NCBI RefSeq assembly: GCF_029167205.1
Contig: NZ_JARFPL010000013.1
Coordinates: 1-64,000, forward strand
From: Methanocrinis alkalitolerans
Lineage (GTDB): Archaea; Halobacteriota; Methanosarcinia; Methanotrichales; Methanotrichaceae
Reading direction: 5' to 3'
DNA length: 64,000 bases
Below the pieces are notes generated by a model. The model had not been told where the DNA came from. It made no database searches and saw nothing but the letters and a program-made list of their open reading frames with translations. Made by a program: the position numbers and the translations under genes. Of this stretch, positions 51,320 to 59,816 are shown piece after piece (the stretch's first letter is position 1; each line of letters begins with the position of its first letter).

Positions 51320-51961
51320 TCAGCCTTCCAGATTCAGGTCGGCTAAAGGAACGGGGCTGAGGTACTCCGGGGGGACGTTCTCCGAGATCACTATGTTCTC
51401 GCTCACCGTCATCATCTTCACCCCAGCCCTCTGAGCCGCCTCTGCGTCGACCCTGATCACCCGGGGGCTCTTCGTCCTGAAGGTGCCGACATGCCAGGCC
51501 TTCTCGGGGGCGGTGGAGAGGTGGACGTAACGCTGGGTCGCAGCCTTCAGCCCCACCTCCAGGATCCTGTCCGCCTCCTCCTCGTTTGCTCCGTAGTAGA
51601 GAGAAGAGAGCTCATTTGGAGGATAGTCCAGGTCCACGTCTACCGAATGGCCGTACTTAGCCCTGATCTTCCCCTCCCTGATCTCGTACCTCTCTTTGGG
51701 ATCGGACTGGACGAGGGAGATGACTAGCCTTTTATTTGCCCAGCGGTACCTGGTGCCGATCGCCTCGGAGAGGTCGTCCAAGTCGACCCAGCCTCTGGGG
51801 CTCATCTCCAGCCCCATGTCGTCAGGGAAGTGTCTGAGGGCGCCAGCCACCAGCCTCCCGAGCTTCTCGCTCCTCTCATCATCGAGGACGGCCTCTCCGA
51901 CGGCGCCGCATTCGCAGGCTTCTCCCCGGAAATAACCGTGTTCGGGGCATCTCTTGATCAC
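51320..51961 (-). CDS. kptA: RNA 2'-phosphotransferase (KptA/Tpt1)
   Basis: 213 residues. Transfers a 2'-phosphate from RNA to NAD+. IKRCPEHGYFRGEACECG at the N-terminus is the zinc-binding start seen in archaeal members; then ALRHFPDDMGLEMSPRGWVDLDDL, AKYGHSVDVDLDYPPNELSSLYYGAN (RxxxGHS-type catalytic region, here KYGHS), and LKAATQRYVHLST. The GTG at 51961 follows AGGAGGAG and fits the family start; the open frame upstream to 52177 is not part of it. Confidence 0.92.
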   Translation of the reverse strand: MIKRCPEHGYFRGEACECGAVGEAVLDDERSEKLGRLVAGALRHFPDDMGLEMSPRGWVDLDDLSEAIGTRYRWANKRLVISLVQSDPKERYEIREGKIRAKYGHSVDVDLDYPPNELSSLYYGANEEEADRILEVGLKAATQRYVHLSTAPEKAWHVGTFRTKSPRVIRVDAEAAQRAGVKMMTVSENIVISENVPPEYLSPVPLADLNLEG

Positions 51962-52225
51962 GTTTCTCTCCTCCTGCCAGAATAGAAGATCGCCCTGTTG
52001 ATAAATATTCCTGAATGCGAGATAACAGGTACCAGTCCAGACATTCTGTCGACAGGTCCAAACCCAGACATTCTCTCGGCCGGTGGCGAGCCGCTCCGAG
52101 AATTCGGTCGTCTTCTGCCGGGGGGCGGCCGTTCCCCGCAGAAACCGGGATATCTCCCAGTCGTTGAAGGTGGTCATCGGTCCTGGGCAAAGGCTGAAAT
52201 AGAATTTGAGCCCTGATATTCGTTC

Positions 52226-52441
52226 ATGCTGGATTTGGAGAAGATCGAGAGACTGCTACAGACCGGCGACCTTCTTGATCTCGAGGACGAGGAGCTATCC
52301 GCAAGGCTTGAGACGTTCTTTCAGACCCAAGAGGAGCGGGACCGCCAGATATCAGAGACCCTGAAAAACCTTCTGGCTGAGGTGGACGATCTGCTAGTCC
52401 TCTCCGACGACCTGGAGCTTCTCGACCCCCATGGCAGGTGA
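52226..52441 (+). CDS. small acidic coiled-coil hypothetical protein
   Basis: 71 residues, very acidic and helical (IERLLQTGDLLDLEDEELSARLETFFQTQEERDRQISETL). No metal site or signal peptide. Seven bases before mptA in the same direction, so likely co-transcribed. The region 51962-52225 in front of it carries a direct repeat CCAGACATTCT (52037 and 52064) and no other gene. Confidence 0.65.
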   Translation: MLDLEKIERLLQTGDLLDLEDEELSARLETFFQTQEERDRQISETLKNLLAEVDDLLVLSDDLELLDPHGR

Positions 52442-52447
52442 TCCCCT

Positions 52448-53503
52448 TTGGAGACGCTGCCAGACGTTCAGGCCTGTCAACCGGAGTATCCGATAAACCT
52501 CACCCGCGTAGGCCTCACCGGGGTCAAGAAGCTGGTGAAGGTCCTCCGGGAAGATGAGGGACGACCGATAGTACTCATATCCAACTTCGAGGTCTTCGTC
52601 GACCTTCCCTCCGACCGGAAGGGGGCGAACCTCTCTCGAAACTTCGAGGTTATAGACGAGGTCCTGGAGGGGGCTATAAACGAGCCGGTCTACGTCATCG
52701 AGGAGCTCTGCGGCGAGATCGCCCGCCGGGTCTTATCCAAACACGAGTACGCCACCCGGGCCGAGGTGAAGATGAAGAGCGAGTTCATCGTCGAGAGGAG
52801 CTCTCCCGTCACCAGGACCCCCGGCCAGGAGGTGGTGGACATCTTCGCCGAGGCCGTCGCCAGGGAAGGCCACGTAAGAAAGCTGGTGGGTGCCGAGGTG
52901 GTGGGGATGACGGCCTGCCCCTGCGCCCAGGAGATCATGAGGGACCAGGTGAGACGGGAGCTGGCGACCCTGGGGCTCACCCCTGAGGAGGCCTTCGAGT
53001 TTGCCGGGAGGCTTCCCGTTGCGACCCACAACCAGCGGGGCCGGGGGATGATCTCGATCCAGGTATGCGACCGACGGTGCGTATCCCTCGAAGAGATCAT
53101 AAAGATCATCGAGAGGTCCATGAGCTCCAGGGTCTTCGGCCTCCTGAAGCGCCCCGACGAGGCGGTCGTCGTCCAGAGGGCCCACAGCAACCCCAAGTTC
53201 GTAGAGGACTGCGTCAGGACGATGGCCCAGAAGGTCGTCGAGTCCTTCAAAGACCTCCCCGACGACGCGGTGGTCATCATGAAGCAGATAAACGAGGAGA
53301 GCATCCACCAGCACAACGCCTTCGCCGAGAGGTCAGCAACCATGGGGGAGCTGCGGGCTGAGCTGGGGGCTGAGGAGACGGCGGGCTGCTGCGCCTCCAC
53401 ACCGTCCCCTTCCCCCTCCACTTCCACCCCCACCTCCACCGCTGCCTCATCCACCTCACCCTCACCCTCTTCAAAGATCGATTCAGAGGTGCAGACTAAA
53501 TGA
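52448..53503 (+). CDS. mptA: GTP cyclohydrolase IV, archaeal type (MptA)
   Basis: Fe(II)-dependent conversion of GTP to 7,8-dihydroneopterin 2',3'-cyclic phosphate, the first step of tetrahydromethanopterin synthesis. ANLSRNFEVIDEV, GMTACPCAQEIM (Cys), LPVATHNQRGRGMISI (His) and SIHQHNAFAERS match the family. TTG start at 52448 as the ribosome site is inside the end of the small acidic gene. After the core (about residue 315) a tail of about 35 residues rich in Ser, Thr, Pro is added, not usual for the family. Confidence 0.93.
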   Translation: METLPDVQACQPEYPINLTRVGLTGVKKLVKVLREDEGRPIVLISNFEVFVDLPSDRKGANLSRNFEVIDEVLEGAINEPVYVIEELCGEIARRVLSKHEYATRAEVKMKSEFIVERSSPVTRTPGQEVVDIFAEAVAREGHVRKLVGAEVVGMTACPCAQEIMRDQVRRELATLGLTPEEAFEFAGRLPVATHNQRGRGMISIQVCDRRCVSLEEIIKIIERSMSSRVFGLLKRPDEAVVVQRAHSNPKFVEDCVRTMAQKVVESFKDLPDDAVVIMKQINEESIHQHNAFAERSATMGELRAELGAEETAGCCASTPSPSPSTSTPTSTAASSTSPSPSSKIDSEVQTK

Positions 53504-54261
53504 CGGATAAGAAGATTGAGCTGATGGGAGGCTGCCTATCAGCCCTCCTCGCCGAGAAGGAGATCATAGCACGCTACGAGCTCCTCCAGAGGGTCTACGA
53601 CTGCGTCCGGAGGGCCGACCTCACCGCCGAGGAGAGGGTGGAGCTGCAGGCCATCCTGGGAAATAAACACATTGCATCGGCTATATTCTTCAACGTCCTC
53701 TCCGGCGAGCCGATATTCATCAACCTCCCCAAGCTCGACAGCGTGATGAACATCAACGACAGAATGTTCCACTTCGTCCACACCGGAGGCTACACCGACC
53801 CCGACTTCGCAAGGGCCTATGAAAAGTTCAAAAGCTCAGAGGGGGAGCTGGATGGGCTGGTGAGGCTGAACCTCGCCGACCTCCTCACAGAGTTCATGGG
53901 ACGGGCGGGCTACGCCCTCGCCGACGGCTCCTCGGGGAAGCTCACCTTCAATGGTCCCGGAGATAGGAGGCTCGACTTCAGGATCTTCACCTCCATCCAG
54001 GAGGTGGAGCTGGTGGAGGGGATGGAGGAGTCCGTCGTCATCGTCCCCCACGCCGAGAGCCCCGGCCCCTTCATCTCCTTCTTCCAGGAGAAGGGCAAGG
54101 AGGTGGAGGAGGGGCAGATCAAGGTCTGGGTCGCCAACATGGAGCAGGGGACGATCGACCCCTTCATCGGCTACCCCAAGGATATGGCGATCTACAAGCA
54201 GTTCAAAAACCCCCGGATGGCGATGATGGTCAAGACGAACTGGGGGCGGAGGATGGAGTAG
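53500..54261 (+). CDS. hypothetical protein after mptA
   Basis: 253 residues, soluble. Its features: CLSALLAEKEIIARYELLQRVYDCVRRADL, a middle VLSGEPIFINLPKLDSVMNINDRMFHF, and DFRIFTSIQEVELVEGMEESVVIVPHAES, ending in FKNPRMAMMVKTNWG. I recognise no family. It overlaps the mptA stop (ATGA), so it may have a role in pterin synthesis or be merely co-transcribed. Codon use is normal. Confidence 0.65.
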   Translation: MTDKKIELMGGCLSALLAEKEIIARYELLQRVYDCVRRADLTAEERVELQAILGNKHIASAIFFNVLSGEPIFINLPKLDSVMNINDRMFHFVHTGGYTDPDFARAYEKFKSSEGELDGLVRLNLADLLTEFMGRAGYALADGSSGKLTFNGPGDRRLDFRIFTSIQEVELVEGMEESVVIVPHAESPGPFISFFQEKGKEVEEGQIKVWVANMEQGTIDPFIGYPKDMAIYKQFKNPRMAMMVKTNWGRRME

Positions 54262-54296
54262 GGGCGGGGCTGTCGGCGCATTCAATTCCCTTTAGA

Positions 54297-54593
54297 TTAT
54301 TTCTTGGCGATAAGCAAATTTACTGCATTGAAATTATTTTTCGTTATCGTGGTGTCGGCATGAAGCCGTTGAACTCCGAGATCCAGCTGGCTCATGACCT
54401 TCAGAGCAAAATAGTTGAAGAGTTCCGTCGGACCGTAGGCGTAAATCGCATCAAGGGTCCTGCCGAGGGCATCATCGTTCAGGTCTGCGGCGGTGACACC
54501 TTCACCAAGCAACCTCTCGACGGGAAGCTTCTCGTAAAACTCGGGAAATAAGTATAGTCTTTGGCCAACGTAGCCCAGTCCGTTCAGGATCAT
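54297..54593 (-). pseudogene. internal fragment of an IS1634-type transposase
   Basis: MILNGLGYVGQRLYLFPEF, LPVERLLGEGVTAADLNDDALGRTLDAI and LGVQRLHADTT are the DUF4277/IS1634 sequence up to the first catalytic Asp, then unrelated codons and a stop. N-terminus and rest of the catalytic domain are absent. It is the portion that would follow the piece at 1-103. Surroundings are AT-rich, unlike the host. Confidence 0.8.
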
Positions 54594-54840
54594 AGTCTAG
54601 TGGAAATTTGCTATAAATTATAGAGAAAATGTTTGTAGATTAGACCGTTAGTGCACAACGACGGATCTATCGTTTCGACCACCCCAAGCTACCTGAAGTT
54701 CGCGCGCAAGTTATATCTCCATTTCTCCGGCCGCGTCCCCAAGGAAGAGCCCCGCCCGCCTCGCGCCGCCCTGTGGGCTAAAAGTGATATACCCCCTGAG
54801 TCAACCCCTGTCACAGCTAAATCCCTGAGGAGGGAGCCAG
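54594..54840. other. region upstream of pgk
   Basis: No gene seen. An AT-rich border of the IS remnant (54600-54640) passes into GC-rich DNA. AGTTATATC near 54709 may be the pgk TATA box, giving a leader of about 100 bases. GAGGAGGGAG at 54827-54837 is the pgk ribosome site. Confidence 0.45.
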
Positions 54841-56058
54841 TTGAAGGATTATCTCACGCTAGACGATTTCCCCCTGGATAACCAGCGGATCCTGGTGAGG
54901 GTCGACGTCAACTCCCCCATGGATCCGGACGGAACGATCCTCGACGACAAGAGGTTCCGCGGCCACCTGCCGACGTTGCGCGACCTGGAGGAGGCCCGGG
55001 TCGTCCTCTTGGCCCACCAGAGCCGCGCAGGAAAGAAGGACTTCACGACGATGGAGGCCCACGCCCGGAAGTTCTCCCAGCTCCTCCGCCGCGAGGTCAC
55101 CTACGTCGACGACATCTTCGGCACTCGGGCCCGGGATTCGATCAAGGCGATGAGGTCCGGCGACGTCATCCTCCTGGAGAATACCCGCTTCTACTCCGAG
55201 GAGAACATCAGCCGCCCCGCCGAGGAGCACGCGAAGAGCCACATGGTCAGAGGGCTCGCCCCGTTATTCGACCTCTTCGTCAACGATGCCTTCGCCGTCT
55301 CCCACCGGTCCCACCTGTCCGTCGTCGGGTTCACGGAAAACCTCCCTAGCGCCGCCGGAAGGCTGATGGAGAAGGAGATCGAGGCGCTGGACATGGGGGT
55401 CCGGGGCAACGAGCACCCCTCCATATTCGTCCTCGGCGGGACGAAGGCCGACGACTCCATCAAGGTGATCGCCAACGTCTTCAACAGGGGCGGTGTCGAC
55501 CAGGTCCTGGTGACGGGGGTCGTCGCCACCGTCTTCCAGATGGCAGCGGGGACGAACGTCGGCGAACGGAACCGGGATTTCGTCGCTGGCCTCGACTACT
55601 CCGATCAGGTCTCGATAGCAAAAGACCTTATGGATAAAAACCCCGGAAAGATCGTCGTTCCCAGGGACGTCGCCCTCGACCAGGACGGAGAGCGGCTGGA
55701 CGTGGCGATGGAGAAGATCCCTCCCGACCTCCAGATCGCCGACATCGGCCTTGAGACGATCGTCGACTTCTCAAAGAGGATCAGGGAGGCGAAGCTAGTA
55801 GTCCTCAACGGGACCGCTGGGATCTTCGAGAAGGAGAAGTTCTCCCTGGGAACCTCTGAGATCCTGAAGGCCGCCACTGAAGCCGACTTCTCCATCGCGG
55901 GCGGAGGGCACACCAGCGCCGCCATCGAAGAGCTGGGCCTCGAGTCCAGGTTCTCCCACGTCAGCACCGGCGGCGGAGCCTCCATAAGCTACCTCTCCGG
56001 CGACCGCCTCCCAGGGATTGAGGCTCTGAAGAAGGCGGCCCAGAGGCTCCGGACTTAA
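54841..56058 (+). CDS. pgk: phosphoglycerate kinase
   Basis: ATP-dependent reversible phosphorylation of 3-phosphoglycerate; in a methanogen, mainly gluconeogenesis. ILVRVDVNSPMD near the N-terminus, GTRARDSIKAMRSGDVILLENTRFYSEE, FVNDAFAVSHRSHLSVVGF, IFVLGGTKADDSI and the C-terminal STGGGASISYLSG are diagnostic. 405 residues, archaeal type. TTG start at 54841 with GAGGAGGGAG in front. Its stop lies inside the left direct repeat of the element at 56057-56264. Confidence 0.95.
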   Translation: MKDYLTLDDFPLDNQRILVRVDVNSPMDPDGTILDDKRFRGHLPTLRDLEEARVVLLAHQSRAGKKDFTTMEAHARKFSQLLRREVTYVDDIFGTRARDSIKAMRSGDVILLENTRFYSEENISRPAEEHAKSHMVRGLAPLFDLFVNDAFAVSHRSHLSVVGFTENLPSAAGRLMEKEIEALDMGVRGNEHPSIFVLGGTKADDSIKVIANVFNRGGVDQVLVTGVVATVFQMAAGTNVGERNRDFVAGLDYSDQVSIAKDLMDKNPGKIVVPRDVALDQDGERLDVAMEKIPPDLQIADIGLETIVDFSKRIREAKLVVLNGTAGIFEKEKFSLGTSEILKAATEADFSIAGGGHTSAAIEELGLESRFSHVSTGGGASISYLSGDRLPGIEALKKAAQRLRT

Positions 56059-56264
56059 ACGCAATCCATTGGTCATCGGTTAAGAGAAGAATCGCGATGA
56101 GGCAGCGATCTCGGTAGCAAGTACGGTGAGATTGGCTTGGTCAAAGAGGATACAGCAAGTCAGTCTTGAAATCGGATCAAATCTAGATGATGCATAATTC
56201 GTGTGAAAAATGGCAATATTGTGTAGCTTAAACTCCTTAACCGATGACCCATGAAACGCAATCC
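56057..56264. mobile_element. MITE-like element with 17-bp inverted repeats and 11-bp flanking direct repeats
   Basis: AAACGCAATCC (56057-56067 and 56254-56264) flanks inverted ends ATTGGTCATCGGTTAAG (56068-56084) and its complement at 56236-56252 (16 of 17 match). The 186-bp interior has no convincing gene: the antisense frame across it has no known similarity. This is the layout of a non-autonomous transposon with a target duplication, though an 11-bp duplication is long. The insertion is right at the pgk stop codon. Confidence 0.65.
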
Positions 56265-56342
56265 CTCGTTCTGCGGCTCGATGGAAGTCGGCTCTGTATA
56301 ATCTGGTCACCTATGTAAGCCGGTCACCCATCTGGAGGAGGT

Positions 56343-57317
56343 TCATGGGGGGATGCAGGCCCGCGAAGGACGCCTCCCCACCAGGGCGGCCATCACCCTT
56401 CTCCTCCCCTCCTCGAGAAGATCCTCAAGCTGCCCCGAGGCCTCCAGGGCGGCGGCGCCCCGGTGGCCGCCTCCGTCCCCACCATGAGCCCTCCCCACAT
56501 CCCCGAGGATCGCCGCCAGGTCGAGGCCCGCGAGGACGGCGTCCCTCCTCGCCCTGCCGCTGATCCTGCAGAGGTCGCCGTGAGTACCGCCGACGAGGGC
56601 GACGTCAGCCCCGATCTCGATGAGGGTCATCGCACTCGACCCCTCGAAGGCCCCCACCTCCGACGAGACGATGACCCAGTCTTCGGACCACTCGATCTCG
56701 GCCCTGGAGGCGGCCCGGAGGGCGGCGATCCTCCGGGAGGTCTCCGTCGGGACGCGAGAGAGGACCTCCAGCGCCTCGGCGTACTCGAGGTCCGTCTCTT
56801 CGAGGATCTCGGCCACCGTCCTAAAAGAGGAGACGTGAGCGTGCTTGAACCGTCCTGTATCGGTGATTATTCCCACCACCAGCCCCAAAGCCGCCGTCCG
56901 GCTCGGGAGAAATCCCCACTCGGTAAGGATCTTCCATACTATCTCGGCGGTGGAGTCGGCTTCCCTCTGAACGCTGAAGAGGGAGGCATCGATCAGATCC
57001 CTGTCCTGGTGATGGTCGACGACGGCGTAATCTTCGAGGCGGATCTCTCCGATCTGAAGCCCCACGGCGGTGTCCACCACCACCACCAGGTCGTACCCTT
57101 CAAGGGGTGGATCGATCTTTACGTCCGCCTCGATCGTAGATATGAGGCTCGCAGCGGTCCTGCTAACCCCCTCCACAGCCCCGATATCGCCTCCGAAGGC
57201 CTCCTGGAGGGCGAAGGCCGACCCCACGGCGTCGGGATCGGCGTTCCTATGGCAGAGGTATAGGACCCTCTCATATCCTTCTAATAGACCCCCGAACTCA
57301 TCCTCTCGAATGTTCAT
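56343..57317 (-). CDS. DHH-family phosphoesterase
   Basis: About 324 residues. DHH motifs: HRNADPDAVGSAFAL (I), VVVVDTAVG (II), VVDHHQDRDLID (III, the DHH), ITDTGRF (IV); C-terminal DHHA1 with GGDGGGHRGAAALEA. RecJ-like or nanoRNase/c-di-nucleotide phosphodiesterase activity is possible. The start at 57317 fits the family; the longer frame to 57434 adds a segment without similarity. Divergent from trkA. Confidence 0.86.
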   Translation of the reverse strand: MNIREDEFGGLLEGYERVLYLCHRNADPDAVGSAFALQEAFGGDIGAVEGVSRTAASLISTIEADVKIDPPLEGYDLVVVVDTAVGLQIGEIRLEDYAVVDHHQDRDLIDASLFSVQREADSTAEIVWKILTEWGFLPSRTAALGLVVGIITDTGRFKHAHVSSFRTVAEILEETDLEYAEALEVLSRVPTETSRRIAALRAASRAEIEWSEDWVIVSSEVGAFEGSSAMTLIEIGADVALVGGTHGDLCRISGRARRDAVLAGLDLAAILGDVGRAHGGDGGGHRGAAALEASGQLEDLLEEGRRRVMAALVGRRPSRACIPP

Positions 57318-57522
57318 CCAGGAGGACGGTTCACCCTGATGATAGAAAAGAGTTCTTTCTCGAAGCAATCGCCCTCTCAGGCAGGAGCTCATCGATCCCA
57401 CCATCTCGCCCCGACGGAGGCTGCAAGATCTCATAAACCACTCGAAAGCCTTTTCCCGTCAGCATGATCTACTCATAGTTCAAATCAGCTCCCATGGCCG
57501 GGCCTGGGAGAGGAGGAATTTT

Positions 57523-58848
57523 ATGCAAATCATGATCACTGGGGCCGGAGACGTGGGGTATCATCTGGCGAGGCAGCTCTCCGACTCTTACGACGTCATC
57601 GTAATCGATGAGAACAGCAAGGCCTGTGAACGTCTCGATGGGATAGACGTCAGGGTCCTCCAGGGGAACGCCGCCAACGCCCAGATCCTCATAGAGGCAG
57701 GACTGCAGAACTCAGATATGGTCGTCGCCGTCACCGGAAACGACGAGGTGAACATCATCACCTGCATCACCGCAAGCCATCTGGGGGTGGATAGGACGAT
57801 CGCCAGGGTCAGCAACTCCGACTACATCGACCAGCCGATGAAAGACCGAAGACAGATCGGCATAGGCCTCATGATCTGTCCGGAGCTGGTGATGGCAGAG
57901 CGGATCGTAAAAGACCTCTACTTCCCATCCATGATAGAACGCAGGAGGCTGGCAGGAGGCAAAGCAGAGCTGATCGAGCTTGCCGTCGGCGAAGATGCAC
58001 CTTTTAAGGGGACGATCGGAAGCGTCGACCTTCCGGAGAACTGCAAGCTCGCCGCCATCAAGAGGGGCGAAGAGGTCCTCATCCCCAGGAAGGAGGGGTC
58101 GATCAAGGCCGGCGACCGTCTGATTCTGACCTGTGACGCCAGGTCGGTCCCCAAGCTCAGAAAGCTGATCCACGAGGAGACCGCCTCTCACAAGGTTATG
58201 ATCGTCGGGGGGGGTGTAGTCGGATTTTACCTCGCCAAGTGGCTGGAGAAGATGGACTTCGACCTGAAGCTGGTGGAGATCGATAACGAGCGATGTCAGA
58301 AGCTGGCGGAGGAACTCCCCGACACCCTCATCCTCAACGGTGACGGGACCGATATATCTCTCATCAAGGCGGAGAACGTCGGTTCGATGGATGCCGTATT
58401 CTCCGTTACGGGCTTCGATGAGAAGAACCTCTTATGCTCCCTCCTCGCCAAACAGCTGGGGGCGGATAAGATCGTTGCCAGGGTCGACAGGAGCGACTAC
58501 ATCGATCTCTTCGAGATGGTTGGGGTGGACAACGCCATCAGCCCCGGCAGGGTCACCGTAGAGGCTGTCCTCAGGCTGATCCGGGGCGGAGAAGAGGCGG
58601 TGCCCATGGGCAAAGATGAGGCTGAGGTGCTGGATTTCCGGGCGGAGAAGGAGGCGAAGATCCTGGGTAAGAACGCCGCTGAGAAGATGCCGAAAGGGGC
58701 GATCCTCGGGATGGTCATGCGAGGAAACCAGCCGGTAATCCCCACCACCGAGACGGAGGTGAAGGAGGGGGACCGGGTCTTCATCCTGGCCCTCCCCCAG
58801 GTCCTCCCCCAGGTGAAAGCCCTCTTCTCCACTGAACGCTCAGCCTGA
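57523..58848 (+). CDS. trkA: Trk potassium uptake regulator TrkA
   Basis: 441 residues with two RCK halves: QIMITGAGDVGYHLARQL and KVMIVGGGVVGFYLAKWL are the NAD(H)-binding glycine loops, each followed by an RCK_C domain (LIELAVGEDAPFKGTIGSVD and LDFRAEKEAKILGKNA). It gates a TrkH-type channel in response to nucleotides. The ATG at 57523 follows GAGGAGGAATTTT. No trkH adjacent; it may be elsewhere. Confidence 0.94.
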   Translation: MQIMITGAGDVGYHLARQLSDSYDVIVIDENSKACERLDGIDVRVLQGNAANAQILIEAGLQNSDMVVAVTGNDEVNIITCITASHLGVDRTIARVSNSDYIDQPMKDRRQIGIGLMICPELVMAERIVKDLYFPSMIERRRLAGGKAELIELAVGEDAPFKGTIGSVDLPENCKLAAIKRGEEVLIPRKEGSIKAGDRLILTCDARSVPKLRKLIHEETASHKVMIVGGGVVGFYLAKWLEKMDFDLKLVEIDNERCQKLAEELPDTLILNGDGTDISLIKAENVGSMDAVFSVTGFDEKNLLCSLLAKQLGADKIVARVDRSDYIDLFEMVGVDNAISPGRVTVEAVLRLIRGGEEAVPMGKDEAEVLDFRAEKEAKILGKNAAEKMPKGAILGMVMRGNQPVIPTTETEVKEGDRVFILALPQVLPQVKALFSTERSA

Positions 58849-58905
58849 TGGAAGGCTCCGGGGGATTTGGGATCATCGGGGAGGCTGCCCCCCCGCCCGG
58901 GGCGG

Positions 58906-59490
58906 CTACCTCGACTCTTCCGCCCTCTCTCTTTGCGCCCTCTCTTTTGCGGCCGAGAGGTCGGTGACGAACTCCTCTCTAAAGTTTCCGTTTCTGAGGA
59001 CGGCGGCGGGATGGAATGTGACGAAGAATAGGTCCCGGTAGATTCTGCCCCGGAGGCTCGTCACCCCCTCCATATCCAGAACCGCCCTCGTCGCCGCGTT
59101 CCCCATGAGGATCACCACCTTCGGCCGGACGAGTTCCATCTGAGATTCGAGGTAAGGGCGGCACGCCTCCACCTCTTCCTTCTTCGGCCTTCTGTTCCTC
59201 GGCGGGCGGCATTTGACGACGTTGGTTATGAACACCTCCGACCGATGGATCCCAGCTTCTTTGAGGCACCGGTCCAGGACAGACCCCGCCCTGCCGACGA
59301 AGGGCCTTCCCGCCAGGTCCTCGTCCCTGCCGGGAGCCTCGCCGACGAGGAGGATCTCGGCCCGATCCGGCCCCTCGCCGGGGACGGCCTCATTCCTGCC
59401 AGCGGCGAGAGGGCAGCGGCTGCAGGACTTAATCTGCTCATGTAGGGAATTTAGGCTCTCTCCCCCATCGGAAGATCTGCCTTTCCCCAT
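58906..59490 (-). CDS. family-4 uracil-DNA glycosylase
   Basis: Removes uracil from DNA; [4Fe-4S] enzyme. IKSCSRCPLAAGRNEAVPGEGPDRAEILLVGEAPGRDEDLAGRPFVGRAG, then VVKCRPPRNRRPKKEEVEACRPYL (two Cys ligands), and VTFHPAAVLRN are the family set. About 194 residues from ATG 59490; ATGs at 59511 and 59547 are alternatives, and gaataagtac just upstream of 59547 may be the TATA box. Confidence 0.91.
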   Translation of the reverse strand: MGKGRSSDGGESLNSLHEQIKSCSRCPLAAGRNEAVPGEGPDRAEILLVGEAPGRDEDLAGRPFVGRAGSVLDRCLKEAGIHRSEVFITNVVKCRPPRNRRPKKEEVEACRPYLESQMELVRPKVVILMGNAATRAVLDMEGVTSLRGRIYRDLFFVTFHPAAVLRNGNFREEFVTDLSAAKERAQRERAEESR

Positions 59491-59580
59491 AGTGGTACGG
59501 TATATCTTCATGGTACTCATCCAAGGGAACGAAACGTACTTATTCATTTAAGCCAGAGACGGACCTCCAAGGTGGTCAAA

Positions 59581-59814
59581 ATGGTTGAGTTGACAGCAAA
59601 CCTCAGAAAGTTCGACGACTTGTGGTACACCATAGAGAGGATCGTATACGGGAAGGGGCAGCTCTCCGGGTTCACCTCCGAGGAGATCTTCGAGAACCTC
59701 CGGGACAAGTCCTTCTTCAAGGGCCCCGAGGATCTCCACAAATTCCTGATTGAGAACGACAAAAAGTACAGGGTCAGGGCCCTGGACGCCGGCGGATGGG
59801 AGCGGTACTGGTAG
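59581..59814 (+). CDS. small hypothetical protein
   Basis: 77 residues (80 from GTG 59572). Sequence like ELTANLRKFDDLWYTIERIVYGKGQ, SEEIFENLRDKSFFKGPEDLHKFLI, a helical protein with aromatic residues and a final GGWERYW. RBS AAGGTGGT. Possibly a small winged-helix. Convergent with the nucleotidyltransferase gene, stops 2 bp apart. Confidence 0.65.
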   Translation: MVELTANLRKFDDLWYTIERIVYGKGQLSGFTSEEIFENLRDKSFFKGPEDLHKFLIENDKKYRVRALDAGGWERYW

Positions 59815-59816
59815 GG

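Noticed and set aside
51962..52177. 72-residue N-terminal extension of KptA
   Set aside because: Archaeal KptA starts at the zinc-binding IKRCPEHGY; a GTG with AGGAGGAG is right there.
56080..56310. 76-codon minus-strand frame across the MITE-like element
   Set aside because: It reads through both inverted repeats and has no recognisable similarity, so probably not coding.
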